NCBI GenBank assembly: GCA_039707465.1 | Contig: CM077646.1 | Coordinates: forward strand, 76,966,715-77,030,714 | Origin: Rhabdophis nuchalis | Taxonomy: Eukaryota > Chordata > Lepidosauria > Squamata > Natricidae | Length of the DNA: 64,000 nt | Reading direction: 5' to 3' | In this document: positions 1 to 12,117 of the stretch, in pieces | Position numbering within the stretch: the stretch's first letter is position 1 | How the letters are laid out: each line of letters opens with the position of its first letter | Translations under genes and position numbers: made by a program | Notes under the pieces: generated by a model | Database searches by the model: none | What the model was told of the DNA's origin: nothing | Seen by the model: only the letters and a program-made list of their open reading frames with translations

Positions 1-175
1 CACCATCGCTTCTTTTAGGGAAGCAGGCAAGGAACCCTCACTTAAGGATGCGTTGACAACCTCTTGGAGCCAGCCTCGTGTCACCTCCCAGGATGCCAGT
101 ACAAGCCAGGAGGGGCACGGGTCCAATAAACATGTGGTGGCTCGCAGTCGCCCACGTAACCTGTCCATATTATAA
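1..175 (-). mobile_element. L2-clade LINE fragment (RT region)
   Basis: This block aligns by eye with the L2 copies at about 3900-4075 and 19630-19800, sharing the words for 'gcctcgtgtcacctcccagg' and 'gggtccaataaacatgtgg'. It is the reverse-transcriptase N-terminal part of the LINE read on the minus strand. It begins at the window edge, so its true extent is unknown. It stops near 175, where it passes into non-homologous DNA. It is a pseudogene fragment with no coding potential. Confidence 0.8.
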
Positions 176-2400
176 CCTGTATGATAGGACAGCAGTGGAG
201 GCTTTGGGAAAGACACACACACACGCACACACACATATACACCCCCCCCAGTGATGTATCTCCATATCTACAAAGAACAAAATCATTCAGACACCATTTA
301 TCGCTCTAACAATCTATGGAAATTAAAGTTGGACTTTGAAGGATAGAAATAGAACTGATCCAATTTATATTTGAGACAATTCCTGAGAATACCATGTGTA
401 GCCAAGAAAACAAATTGATAGATCATACCAGTAGAACACATTAATCCCGAGTTCTCACTTGGAGCACAATTGGCCAAGCTCAAAGTATCATATTCTAAAC
501 ACATTATGCAAAAACTTAGTTATCGAGAAAAGTCTACAATTCTGGGAAATGTAGAAGGAAAAAGAGAGGATGACCAGCAACAAGGGGGATAGATTTGATT
601 ACAGTAGTAGTATATGCACAACTGGAAGATCTGAAGTTCCAGATTGGGAACAGATCCTCCTGGAGTAAGTTTATCTTTGTGGTTGCTAAGAGTCAACATC
701 AACAAGGGCACATAATCAATCAATTTCTTGCCATTTTTATTTTTCTCTGAAATTCAGAGTTTAGATGAACAATATTTTATCTGTTGTTTTCCATAGTCAG
801 AAGTTGCTGAGACTTCTGGCATTGCCCTTACTTCCAGCTAATATATATTTCCTGGCAATTCTGTAAGTATATATTTCAGTTAGATATGTTGCTGAAAATA
901 CAGTGATGACTGAATTATAGAGTGGTTCTACTATGATGCTTCTACTGCTTCAATTGTAGTTGAGCAAAAGAAGAATTCGTCTCTCTACTCATCTAATCCT
1001 TCACTTATCTGGATGTTGCTGAACCACTACTAGCAGGCCAAACTAGCAACATTTCACCTACTATCAGTCTTGGATCTGCCTTGCAAGCATTGGCTATCTG
1101 ATATCCATGTCTAAATTCAAATATGTGTTCTTCTAATACGTTACGTTATAACTTCCACAATGTTTAGCTAGCATGACCATTGGGAACTCTGCCAGTTGTA
1201 GATCAACATCTGGAAGGTTGTACGGCATATGAAAGCATAAGACTAGTCAAGGAAGTCTGCATTACTCCATCTAAAATGGAAAACAAAACAAAACATTTCA
1301 AGAATACACAAATGCAGAAGTGATCCATCTTGGTTCCATTTATTTTGTATCCATCTGCTCATTTTGAACAGGTTTTCTCATGAAATATTTGATTTCTTAT
1401 TTATGTGACTCTATGAAATGTCACAGATTCTGCTTATGTTTTCACTTAGAAGAGTTAACCTATTTTCTTGTTACTTGTTGGAAAGTGGATGACAGAAAAG
1501 TCAAGATATTTAATCCTAATTCTGCAAAGGTGGCAGTGATTACTCTTGCACTATGTCTATTGGGAGAAAATCACTTTTAGCTGAGGTTTGGACAACTCAC
1601 AATAGTTGCCTAATATTTTCAATGATATTAGCACAGCTGGTTTCAGCAGAGACAAACCCAAATCTGACAGTTGATCTCTTTCACATACACTTATTAAAAG
1701 CTCAGTTTTCAAGATTATTTCAACTGTAAATTCCCTGCCAAAATTCAGACACTGGATCTGCAAATCATATCTGACCACTGTTCCTCCCAACACAATATTA
1801 TTCTTGACTGTTGACTAATATAGAGAAAAGCCAGGTGCTATCTCCAGTTACCATCAATTGGTCTGAATTTCAATGATTCCTGTGTGGAATCATGCTTGGA
1901 TCTAACAGAATCTCCATGGGCATTTCAAATATATAGAAACCCAGGCATTTGTCGTTATAAATCCAACCTTCATGTTATGTGGAAGTAGGAAAAAGGGCGA
2001 AAACTTTGACTGACTTATATGCTACTGTTTTTCCTGCCTGCTGATGTAATGTGCATAGTTTATGGATCTTATCTACAAGAATTTATCCAAGTGCCAAGAA
2101 ATGTTGAAAGGGAGTTGTTGGAAATTAGTCATTTATTGTAGCCACTTGACATGTGAGGCACATGCAACAGTATCTATGGGTAATGAAAAAATAATAATAG
2201 ATCTATTCCCTCTAGGAAGCAATGCAACTCCACCAAATAAACATTGATATTCATTTTTTATTTATTATTTAGCTGTCCTTCCCATTCTCAGTCACTAAAT
2301 GAAATGTTTATACAAGATGTCTCTTTCTGTTGAACAACAGAAATATCTCCATGCTTGCTTTATATGTTGCTTGCATACCTACATTCACATAGCAATAGCA
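176..2400. other. Non-coding stretch, mostly unique
   Basis: I see a short (AC)n run near 212-240 and otherwise AT-rich sequence without a recognised repeat. The open frames here are short, have no family resemblance and lack splice-site context. Confidence 0.6.
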
Positions 2401-2401
2401 C

Positions 2402-2468
<67 letters not shown>
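2402..2468. repeat. (TTTA)n microsatellite at L2 3' end
   Basis: About 17 TTTA units in a row directly abut the 3' end of the minus-strand L2. L2 3' ends commonly finish in short tandem repeats, so this tract probably expanded from the element's own tail. Confidence 0.9.
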
Positions 2469-2469
<1 letters not shown>

Positions 2470-5133
2470 ATTTATATACCGCCCTATCTCCCCGAAGGGA
2501 CTCAGGGCAGTGCACAGAAATATAAAAAACAAATACAATACAATACAATACAAAACAGTTTAAAATGAATTAAATTAGGGTCTGTGCTAAAAATTTGGAT
2601 TAGAACAGGTTAAAATCAATTAAAACTTTACCCATTAAAACTAAGCCAGGCCGGCCTCTTGAAATAGATGTGTCTTTAATGCCCGGCGGAAGAGGCGTAG
2701 GTCCGTGATGGTATGAAGGTCAGGGGGTAGGTCGTTCCAGAGGGCAGGCCCCACCACAGAGAAGGCTCTCCCCCTGGGGGCCACCCATCTGCATTGTCCG
2801 GCAGATGGCACCCTGAGGAGGCCCACTCTGTGGTAGCAGACAGGTCTAAGGGAGGTATGTGGTAGGAGGCGGTCCCGCAAGTAGCCAGGTCCCGTGCCAT
2901 GGAACGCTTTAAGGATGGTTACTAGCACCTTGAAGCACACCTGGAAGGCCACAGGCAGCCAGTGCAGCTTGCGCAGGAGATGTGTTACATGGGAGTATCG
3001 AGACACTCCCAGGATCCCCCGCGCACCCGCATTCTGGACTAGCTGGAGCCTCCGGGTGCACCTCAAGGAGAGCCCCATGTAGAGTGTTGCAGTAGTGCAG
3101 GCGGGAGGTGACGAGCGCTTGAGTGACCGTGTGTAAGGTGTCATGATCTAGATAGGGGCACAACTGGTGTATCAGGTGAACCTGATAAAAGGCCCCCCTG
3201 GTCACGGCTGTCACGTGGTCATCCAATGACAGCCGAGAATCCAGGAGGACACCCAGATTGTGAGCCCTATCCAGTGACTCGCCCCCGATAGCCAGAGATG
3301 GAACCAGCTGACTATATCGTGACGCTGGGAACCACAGCCACTCGGTCTTGAACGGGTTGAGTCGGAGTTTGTTCCTCCCCATCCAGACTCCCCGGCCTCC
3401 AGACACTGGGACATCACTTCGACGGCATCGTTGAGGTGGTTAGGGGTAGAGATGTACAGCTGAGTATCATCAGCGTACTAATGGAACTCTACCCCAAAAC
3501 CATGGATGATCTCGCCCAGCGGCTTCATGTAGATGTTAAACAGGAGGGGCAAGAGGACCGACCCCTGAGGCACCCCACATGTGAGGGGCCTCGATGTCGA
3601 CCTCTGCCCTCCTGCCAACACAAATTGTGACCGGTCGGAGAGCAAGGAGGAGAACCACCGTAAAACGGTGCCTCTCAACCCCAACGCCTCCAGCCGGTGC
3701 AATAGGATACCATGGTCGATTGTATCAAAAGCCGCCGAGAGATCTAATAGGACCAGGATAGAGGAATGACCTCTATCCCGAGCCCTCCAGAGATCATCCA
3801 CCAACGCGACCAATGCCGTCTCTGTGCTGTGCCCAGGCCGGAAGCCAGGCTGGTTCTAGATAGACAGTTTCCTCCAGGGAAGGCCCCTTGAGGAGGGGTC
3901 TCACCATCGCCTCTTTCAGGACGGCTGGCAAGAACCCCTCACTCAAGGAAGCATTCACTATTTCCAGGAGCCAGCCTCGTGTAACCTCCCAGGAAGCCAG
4001 TACAAGCCAGGAAGGACATGGGTCCAATAAACATTTGGTGGCATTCAGTCGCCCCAGCAACCTGTCCATGTCATCGGGAGAAACAAGGTCCAACTCATCC
4101 CAGAAAACAGTCTCAAGACCTGCCTCCACCCACCCACCTGGCCTAATCTCATCAAAGAAGTGTTAACAATTCCCTGAAGCCAGTCTCATGTAACCTCCCG
4201 GGAGGCCAGTACTAGCCAGGAGGGACACAGGTCCAATAAACATGTGGTGGCCACATTGAGCCACCCCAGCAACCTGTCCATGTCCTCAGGAGTCACAGGA
4301 TCGAACTCTTCCCAGATGACAGACTCAGGACCTGCCACCATCAGCCCGTCTGAACTAGTCCAGTCGGTGGCCAACCCGTCACGGATCTGATCGATTTTAT
4401 CATGCAGATAACACCCAAATTTCTCTGCACGACCTTGCAAGGGGGCATCCTGCGCCCTCTGATGAAGAAGGGAACGGGTCACCCTAAACAGGGCGGCAGG
4501 GTGATTATCTGCAGACGCAATAAGAGCAGAGAAATAATTACATTTCGCCGCTTTTATCGCCACTAGGTAGGTCTTCAAATGCGACCTTACCAGTGTCCGG
4601 TCAGATTCGGAACGGGTGGCCCTTCAACTGCTCTCTAGGCATCTCTTCCGACGCTTCATCATCCTCAGCTCCTCAGAGAACCAGGGTGGTTCGGTGCTGG
4701 GTGAGAGGCCGCAGGGACACGACCCAGACCAGGGCCCCTGTGGTCGCATTATTCCAAGCGGCCACTAGGTCCTCAGTAGAGTCGCGGTTCAGGGTCTCAG
4801 GCATTGGCCCAAGCTCCATCTGGAACCTCTCAGGGTCCATCAGGCGCCTGGGGCGGAACCATCTCATCAATTTCGGTTCCGTCTCCCCTCGGTGGGGTGC
4901 AGCGGTTGGAAAGTCCAGCCGAAGGAGAGAGTGATCTGACCATGACAGGGGTTCAATGGCTATTTCTCCTAAACCAAGATCACTCAACCACTGGCCAGAG
5001 ACAAAAACTAAGTCCAGCGTGTGTCCCCAATGTGGGTGGGGTCATGAACTAGCTGGGTCAGGTCCATGGCCTCAGATGCCTCACCTATCGACAGCAGGTT
5101 GAAGTCCCCCATGACTAACAGCCTGGGGGTAAC
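2469..5133 (-). mobile_element. L2-clade LINE, 5'-truncated and rearranged
   Basis: Minus-strand non-LTR retrotransposon. Reading from its 5' side (high coordinates), the endonuclease C-terminal part is at about 5130-4670 (LLVMGDFN, then SDHSLL). The reverse transcriptase follows: LVALVDDLW, LDLSAAFDTIDHG and GVPQGSVL at about 3810-3520, then YADD just after a TAG at about 3478. The C-terminal domain (RLQLVQNAG, LHWLPVAF, AFSVVGPALWNDLPPD) is at about 3080-2650, and a 3' UTR with a 'ccgccct' motif follows. Compared with the copy at 18110-20480 it lacks about 100 bp near 3870, removing the NYRPVSN region. It also repeats a block at 4154-4320 that matches 3943-4110. Several frameshifts make it inactive. 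Confidence 0.88.
3478..3813 (-). pseudogene. L2 reverse transcriptase, central palm block
   Basis: Open segment of the L2 reverse transcriptase covering the first catalytic aspartate motif (LLDLSAAFDTIDHG) and the GVPQGSVL motif. It ends at a TAG codon, and the next codons read YADD, the catalytic aspartate pair. The equivalent codon in other L2 elements is glutamine. The same stop occurs in the second copy at 19107. It is part of the LINE at 2469-5133, not a host gene. Confidence 0.85.
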
Positions 5134-5139
5134 TTTGGC

Positions 5140-5434
5140 CTTCTTTTGAGGCCATTTTTTGCCCTCTGGAGGCTTCAGGAGCTTCCCTGAAGCCTCCGGA
5201 GCATGAAAAACCGGCCCTACAAGCAAACTGGAAGTCTGTTCCTGAACTTATAAAGCCTCTGGAGCCTGGGGAGGGAGAAAAAAGCACACTAAAAGAGGGG
5301 GGAGCACAGGTCGTGTGCACATGTGCGCTGGAGTCGGATACATATAGCATTATGGGTGTGGCACACCCACCCACGACCCCCCTGCGCTCTCCCCACTTTT
5401 GGCACGCAAGCCAAAAAAGGTTTGCCATCAATGG
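5140..5434. mobile_element. hAT-type non-autonomous element, one end only
   Basis: The right part (tggcacgcaagcc ... ggtttgccatca) matches the right terminus of the hAT MITE at 11718-12066, which ends ggtttgccatcac. The interior has a 'gaggcttcagg...gaagcctccgga' inverted pair also seen near 9790-9860. The left terminus is missing where it meets the L2. Classification rests on the one recognisable terminus. Confidence 0.55.
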
Positions 5435-5435
5435 T

Positions 5436-5515
5436 ATAGAGTTTCCTGTCTAGGCAGGGGATTGGACTAGAAGATCTCCAAGGTCCCTTCCCACTCTTCT
5501 ATTCTATTCCATATG
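5436..5515 (+). mobile_element. CR1 LINE 3' end
   Basis: The sequence ggcaggggattggactagaa, then 'tccaaggtcccttcc', then 'ctattctattcc' is the typical terminal part of snake CR1, which ends in a short tandem repeat. Only about 80 bp remain, so this is a severely 5'-truncated insertion. Confidence 0.8.
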
Positions 5516-5702
5516 AATAATGCAAAGGCTGACTTCATACCCTACATTATATATAGAATATCCTTATAGAAGGATGTTCTTCTATTGCAAATCACCCGGA
5601 GTCACTTAGGTGAGGTGGACAATGTATAAATTGAACAAACATACATAATAGCATAAGGTACTTAAGGAAACTGGAGCGGAATGGCTTGTTCTTCATTAGA
5701 AG
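5516..5702. other. Short unique spacer
   Basis: I recognise no repeat here. It ends in the left target duplication (attagaag, 5695-5702) of the following hAT MITE. Confidence 0.5.
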
Positions 5703-6016
5703 CAGTGGTGGGCTGCTCCCTGGTTGGACTGGTTCAGGTGACCTGGTAGTTGTAATCACTGGCTGGGCCCACTTATCCATCTGTGTGCTAGCTTTTCCAT
5801 TTATAACTAACTTTCTGGCTCATTCCCCTCACCCATGCTGCCCAGCTGAGTTCCACGCCATGCCTGTTGTGCTCACTAGACCTGCCTGAGTTGATTAGCT
5901 GCATGTTTGAAGTTCTGTTTCTGCCCCAATGAGATGTGTATGTGAAGCAAGTACACATGTGTGTGTGTGCTCACAACCAGCCAACTGGTTGTTAAGGTAA
6001 GTGCAGCCCACCTCTG
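5703..6016. mobile_element. hAT MITE with 8-bp target duplication
   Basis: The termini are cagtggtgggctgc and gcagcccacctctg, near-perfect inverted repeats. The flanking octamers attagaag (5695-5702) and attaaaat (6017-6024) agree at 6 of 8 positions, fitting an old hAT target duplication. The interior has no transposase coding. The 314-bp element resembles the others starting 'cagtggtggg' in this window. Confidence 0.75.
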
Positions 6017-6024
6017 ATTAAAAT

Positions 6025-8107
6025 CCCTTAAGCAGGATTTGAATAGCTGATCTCTTGCATCAGGAAGGATTTGGAGTGGTTAAATACCAAACTCCCACCC
6101 ATTCTATCAAATAGGAGTGCTGTTTCAGCTCATTAATTCCCATATATATTTTCCACTGAAGTTTATTGCTGATAGCCTTTGTCCCAACTGACAGGTGCCA
6201 TTAACAGCGGCTGGCAGCCCATGGAGAACTGTAAGTATTATACTGAGTTCTAACTACCTTTTTTAAAAGGAAATTTTCATTCCCCTTCTAGTCTTTAGAG
6301 TTGTTATAAACTGCACGAAGAAGCAAGCTGTTCATTAGATTATTCATAAAACAATTCTGGTAGTGTTACATTCCTGACCTGTGAAGGGGAGGGGAAACCA
6401 CAATTAGCAAATAACAGACAAGCCCACACAACCAAACAGGACTTTTTTTGTATTGTTCCAAATAATGGCATCAATGAAATACATACTAATCCACTATGCA
6501 TTTCTCCCTAAGTCTAGACTTCATTGGCATAACAATTAAAGAGCCAATATGTGAGACTGTATGAATTCTCAATTTTTGCAAAGCATGCTTCAGTCATAAT
6601 GGAAACACTTATCATTTCATTGTACTATGTGTAGTGGCATGTTCCAGCTATCCAGTTCTGCTCTAATCCAATTTACTAACATGTAGTAGAAGGAAGAGGA
6701 ATGGGCAAATCTCAAACAACAGCTTATTATTTCAGAATCTGTGAATTAGGATTTGTAAAGGATCTCATCCTCTGAATATCAGGCTTTACCCATTCAGCTG
6801 GGCCAGCTCCAGTGGATGCAGCCAGCAATTGCTTTCAATGGGATCACTTCTTTTCTGCTCCTTAAGCCAGAGATTAAGAACAATCAAGGTTAAAAGTATG
6901 AAACCATTTTCCCCCCTTTTACTTCATTAATAAATGGTCAGTTAAGCACAATAATGCATAGGTAATTTGCAAAGGTCCAAGACATAATACATAAGCAAAG
7001 ATGTCTATTTAAAATAGCATTCACTAAATTAGTAAACCCACAGTGTCATAGAAGAACATGGGTAGGCTTAGAGAAACTGATATGATATTACTGATCCATT
7101 GGGAATATCTAGAATTATGTTTTAGAAACTCCTGTTATAGGGCTGTATGATATTTGCAATTCTTTGTGGCGGAGAGGCAAATAAGAGCAAATAAACCTGC
7201 TTTTTTTCATGGGATGGGGCAACATTTGCTTATTTGCCTGTCTAACTGTCTATCAAATGTGTAGGTCACCCAAGTCTAAAATGAATTTGGGCGGCTCCAG
7301 AGATTCAAAGGGAAAAAATTAAAAGGACATCAGTCCCCCTGAGGAAAAACCAGTCCCCTACAATTTCCCCAGCTTGAAGAAGTCCCCCAAACACTCTAAA
7401 TCAAGGCCTGGGGAGGCAGCTGAGTTTCCCAAGCTTCCTTAAAGGCAACTAGGGTGGGGCTACAATCAGAAGATCAAAAGATATACAGTGTAACCTCTAT
7501 TATGGGTTCTTACATGTGCTAGGTCAGAATGACACTTTATCTTCCTCCAATAATGTTCTAAACATCTATTCTGACATTTCATCTCTTGGGGTTCTTTGAA
7601 AAACCAAGCAGCCCCTACAGGACTGATAATGAGAGGCTTAAGAGCAGCCTAATCCAAGACCCTTGTCACTACCCATTCAAGGGAGAAACTATGGCCTCAA
7701 AGATGAAGCCTGTCAGATCCTCAGAAAAACCTCCAAAATCCCTCTGGAACTTCTAGAGTTCAGGTTCCTGGTTCAGAGAAGTCCAATGAGCCTATCTTAC
7801 TTCTAGGAAGGGCATGGGGCAACTGTGAGGAAAGGCACCTCTGAAGGAGGATGGAGTGTGTGATGGACTACAAGGAAGCAGCTGTTTCCCAGGAAGGAGA
7901 GAGCACATTCCAAGGGAGGGAGGAGAGAAGAGGCAGCACAGCCTGGATCTGGATAGGAGATAGAGGAAAAAAATTAGGATGGCCACTCCTATTTTCATCA
8001 AGATGAAAATAGTAAGGGTTTAGTCTGGCAAGATTCTGTTGATTGGATGTATGCAAATAAAGAATGGACTTTTTCTAGATTATCCTACATTAGGTTGAGT
8101 CTGACAG
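6025..8107. other. Non-coding stretch, mostly unique
   Basis: AT-rich DNA without a convincing exon. Around 7240-7490 (gggcggctccagagattcaa and onward) the sequence has the look of an old interspersed repeat, but I cannot assign it. The open frames around 7790-8056 look like chance frames. Confidence 0.5.
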
Positions 8108-8115
8108 GAACAAAG

Positions 8116-8383
8116 CGTGGTGGGTTCCAGCTGGTATGGCCCGGAACAGCCGTACCGGTAGTAGTTGGGAGCAGCGGCCACCATACCAGTACGGTGGCTC
8201 ATTTGGCCCACCCTCCCGCCCATGTTCCATACCTGTTTTTGAAGCAACCGGGCCAATTGTGTGCACACGCACCTCTGCGACCTCTGAGAAGCAGCTGGGT
8301 GTTGAAGTGGCAGTGGAATGCACGTGTGTGCAGCACATGCATGAACAGACCATGGTAGGGACAGTAAGAGCAACCCACCAGTG
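8116..8383. mobile_element. hAT MITE with perfect 8-bp target duplication
   Basis: Perfect flanking octamers gaacaaag occur at 8108-8115 and 8384-8391. The termini are cgtggtgggttcc and aacccaccagtg. The interior 'gtaccggtagtag...ggtggctcatttggcccacc' is related to the MITEs at 20749 and 22661 (cggtacggtgctctggagggccc). There is no transposase. The overlapping open frames here are MITE sequence, not genes. Confidence 0.82.
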
Positions 8384-8391
8384 GAACAAAG

Positions 8392-9412
8392 ACAACATTA
8401 GCAAGTAAAAAAGCTATCAAAGAGTTATCTAACAACAACAACAGACTGTCAGTTATTTGAGACAGGTCCATGGTTGTCATGGTGGCCATGAACATCTGAG
8501 GTTCCCCAGACTCAACACACCCAGGGGAAAGCTAATCAGGTAGTCATCTGCTGACCCAGTGATGGAATCTAGCAGCTGAAGCAGGAAACCACTGCATAGC
8601 AAGGAGACAATTCTCCAGAGCTCAACATTGACCAGAAGATCTCATATCTGGTTACCTGGGGTATAGAGCTTCTGAAAGTCACCAAAGCTGTCCGGATGAC
8701 AATTGCTACTCTTCTCGTTCATCTGGGGTTTTGTGGCTGATACCAAACCAGAACTCAGGCAGGCACCAATCCAAGAGGGGATTTCCCTCAGCTCACCCCA
8801 ATGAAGCCCACCTAGGTAACAATCAGTTTGGCTGATTGCTCCACAAGCAAATTATGTGTGGAAAATGGACTTATTACTCTCTGGCATTTGTGGGGTTGTG
8901 TTGGAACTGTAGTATAATTACTTCTTTGTGACCCCCTTTTAAAAAGGTAAGAAGCATAATGAATAAAATAGTCGTAAATGATGATATTTACAAATAATTA
9001 CCGGTTGGAACATTTTTCCTAAAACGTCATATAATGGCAGCAAATTGAAAACCAAAGCTCGGAATCCAGACTTCGATTCCAGAAAAACTAGTCTAGGCTA
9101 GCAAAGCTTTCTTATTATACACTAAAAGGGGGGGGAAAGGGAATTGTTTGATTCTCCTCCAAGAAAGCACAGTCGTTGTTATTGCAGCTGACATGGTGAA
9201 AGGAGATTCCAGGGAAGGACACCAATGTGGTATGACCTGGGACGGAGGCATTACTCATCATAATAACTTCTGCAGTTATTATTTTAATGTCTTCTTGCCT
9301 CCTCACTCCCTCATCCAGCATTGGAAGTTTCATTTGCCCTTTTAGGTTTTGGGGGTTATTTTTAAATCTATGCAATGAGTAAACTTTTTAAAATGTTATT
9401 TTATTTATTTAT
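8392..9412. other. Non-coding stretch
   Basis: A short (CAA)n run lies near 8440. Around 8460-8830 is moderately GC-rich sequence I cannot assign, and the rest is AT-rich. There is no supported gene. Confidence 0.5.
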
Positions 9413-9592
9413 TTCGGTGCTTTTGAGTCAGTGTTGACTCCTGGCTACTGCCTGGACTAACCCCTGCAGTTTTCTTGGCAACATCTTCGGAAGCGGTTTG
9501 CCCTCGCTTGCTTGCTAGGACTGAAGGAGAGAAGGATGGGTCCCAAATCACTGAAGCTGATCTTGTGCCTTAGCCACTACACCAAAACTACA
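9413..9592 (-). mobile_element. tRNA-derived SINE (minus strand)
   Basis: Read on the minus strand this matches the SINE at 33486-33722. It shares 'tagccactacacc' (reverse of the box A region), 'ttttcttggcaa' and 'gtcagtgttgactcctgg'. The internal-promoter part is at the high-coordinate end. The copy is diverged and inactive. Confidence 0.7.
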
Positions 9593-9680
9593 GGGCCTTG
9601 TTTTATTTATTTGGATACTTTGCTGGCCATTGCTAGATTGGGAAAGCTGAGCATTCGTCACAGATGTAGCCCATTTGACC

Positions 9681-9920
9681 CAGGGGTGGGCTTCAAAAAT
9701 TTTAGCAATGGGTTCTCTGCCCTGTTGCTGGGTGGGCGTGGCCTAGTTGGTCTCTTGCACAATGGGGGGGGGGTGTTTTTACCCTCCCTGGGCTCTGGAG
9801 ACTTTTCTCAAGCCTCCAGTAGGCCTCAGCCAGGCTCCAGAGCCTCTCTGAAGGACAGAAACAGGCCCGTTTCCAGTCCTCCAGAAATTCTGGGAGGTGT
9901 GTTTTTTACCCTCATCATCT
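9681..9920. mobile_element. hAT element, left end only
   Basis: It begins caggggtgggcttcaaaaat and carries the 'gggtgggcgtggcc' word also seen in the hAT element at 16750. The interior 'gctctggagacttttctcaagcctcc' has the inverted-pair character of the element at 5140-5434. I could not place the right terminus, so it is probably truncated near 9920. Confidence 0.55.
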
Positions 9921-10004
9921 CTGCATGCACCTATCATCTTAGCAAAATAACAGAAGAACCAAAAAGGAGACCTGTTGAACCAGGCTAAAGGTTCATTCAG
10001 TCCA

Positions 10005-10665
10005 GCATTCTGTTTTGTAACTACTGTAATGCTCTCTACATGGGGCTTCCCTTGAGGTGCACCCAAAGGCTTCAGTTAGTGCAGAATGCGGCCGCGCGGG
10101 GGATTTTGGGAGTCTCTAGATACTCCCATATAACACCTCTCCTGTGCGAGCTGCACTGGCTGCCTGTGGCTTTCCGGGTGCGCTTCAAGGTCTTAGTCAT
10201 AATCTTTAAAGCGCTCCATGGCATAGGACCTGGCTACTTGCAGGACAGCCTCCTGCCACATACTTCCACCTGGCCTGTCCGCTCCCACAAGGTGGGCCTC
10301 CTCAGGGTGCCGCCCGCCAGACAGTGCTGGCTGGCGGCCCCCAGGGGAAGAGCCTTCTCTGTGGCTGGCCCAGTCCTCTGGAACGACCTGCCCCCCGACC
10401 TCTGCACAATCACGGACCTTCGCCTCTTCCGTCGAGCACTTAAAACACACTTCTTCCATGTGGCCAGCCTGACATAGTTATGTTTATTATTGAATTTTTA
10501 GCTGGGTTTTTTAATTGAGTTTTAGCACGGGTCAAATTCATTTAATTTAATTTTAAACTTACTTGTTGTCTGTTTATTTATATTTTATTTTTATTCCTGT
10601 GCACCGCCCTAAGTCCCATTTGGGAGAGAGGGCGGTATAAAAGTATGAATAAAGTAAGTAAAGTA
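10005..10665 (+). mobile_element. L2-clade LINE 3' end (C-terminal RT domain and 3' UTR)
   Basis: Plus-strand L2 copy with an open frame at 10040-10477. It contains RLQLVQNAAARGILG, LHWLPVAFRVRFKVL, FKALHGIGPGYL, AFSVAGPVLWNDLPPDL and RRALKTHFF, which is the C-terminal extension of L2 reverse transcriptases. The 3' UTR follows ('ccgccctaagtcc', 'gggcggtataaaagtatgaat'). It is 5'-truncated just before the 'cagcattctg' region. The frame is unbroken for 145 codons, so this copy is younger than the one at 36530. It does not represent a host gene. Confidence 0.88.
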
Positions 10666-10669
10666 ATTA

Positions 10670-11709
10670 GATGAATTTGGGGAAATCCACCGTCCTCTTC
10701 TCAGCAGTTCCATAAATGCAAACCTTTCTCGGGATGAAATGCTGACCGAAAAGCAGGATACAAGGACCTCGTTGTGCACTTCTATTCAGGTCTTTGCAGG
10801 CCTTGCTGTTCGGGTGAAGATATTGGTTAGAAACTCTGAATTTGTCTCAGTCATGCTTCCCGTTCCAAATAGTATTATTTCTTTCTTCGTTTTTTTTCTT
10901 CCATGTATAATTTTATTATAACTCTCAAGAAAGGGGGATAAAATCTAACACAAACTAGAATAATAGATGGGCAGAAGTTTCCCAGTGGTATTGCCAAAAA
11001 TGTCCCATGAAATTTACTATATATTCCCATTTCCCCACCCCCATCCCTCTCCCAATATAACAGATCACTCCAACAACTGGGAAAGCTTAAATTCTGCGAA
11101 GTGGGGGGGGGGAGGAGGAAGAGATTGGTGAAATTGTCCTCCCACTTGGTTTATGCATGCTCTCACAGCTCTAATAAAAACAGAGAAAGAAGCTAAATTA
11201 GGATAGACGACTGCTTCTGTCAACACCGAACTAACAGCATCTTTAAAGTTTATGTGTGACTTAGAATTGAAGAATGCAGACTGTTGCAGTTGATGGGCTC
11301 ATTAAAGAAAACCCTTCGATGGGGGAAGGAAGGGGAATTGTAGTGAAGAAAAAAGAACAGATTTAAAGTATTAAAAAAAAAAGGGAGGGTGAAAAAACTC
11401 TGACATCAGGCAGAATCAGAAACGAAAGAAGAGGAATGGAAGATGGGAGGAGCTTAACACACTTCTTGGAGCCATCGCAGAGGATTATGTTTGTGCAAGC
11501 CAAAAAAAGAAGAGTTGGAGCAGAGACCAAAAGTTGCTCTTGACTTGAACACCTCAATGGAGAAGCAAGAAGGTTTTGAATACCTTACAAGACATCTGAT
11601 GACGTGGAAGATATTAAACCAACGGGAGGGTCAACTGAGAATACTGGAATGTTTGGTAGGCAGGAGATTTAAAATACATCCTGCTAGGCAGAGATAAGAA
11701 TAAGCAAAG
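10670..11709. other. Non-coding stretch
   Basis: No recognised repeat or exon. A G-run (11102-11111) and an A-run (near 11372) are present. The open frame at 11491-11697 has no recognisable motif and I do not call it. Confidence 0.5.
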
Positions 11710-11717
11710 TCCTAGAC

Positions 11718-12066
11718 CAGTGATGGCTAACCTTTTCGTCGCTGCGTGCCAAAAGTGCATAATGAAATGCACGTGCAACCTCCCTGCATGCCCTGCCCCT
11801 GTAAATGTATGTGCACTCTCTGAGCTCCCCCTGTGCCCCTGCACATGCAACCACATGCATGTGTGCATGAACCTCTGTGCTCCCTTGCCCTCCCAGTCAT
11901 GCATGCATGACACCCCTCCCCATTTGCAACCCAACCCCGCGCGTGTGGGACAGACCCAAAAACCAGCTAGCTGGCAGGAGGCATACGTGCATGTGCGATG
12001 GAGCTGAGCAGGGGTGATGGCTGATGTGCATGCATGTGCCCACATGCCATAGGTTTGCCATCACAG
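11718..12066. mobile_element. hAT MITE with perfect 8-bp target duplication
   Basis: The termini cagtgatggctaacc and ggtttgccatcacag form inverted repeats, and the octamer tcctagac occurs at both 11710-11717 and 12067-12074. At 349 bp it has no transposase. The alternating purine-pyrimidine interior (repeated 'gcatg' and 'tgcatgtg' words) is typical of this squamate MITE family. The frames across it are spurious. Confidence 0.9.
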
Positions 12067-12117
12067 TCCTAGACTAAACTTCACCAAAAACATCACTTGA
12101 AGCCATGATCACGAAAT

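Noticed and set aside
8047..8495. Cluster of about 100-codon frames on both strands
   Set aside because: They overlap the hAT MITE at 8116-8383, whose palindromic GC-rich interior produces frames by chance.
11598..11610. ctgatgacg hammerhead-like core word
   Set aside because: No GAAA box at the right distance and no pairing stems; the same holds for ctgatgag words at 27118 and 30680.
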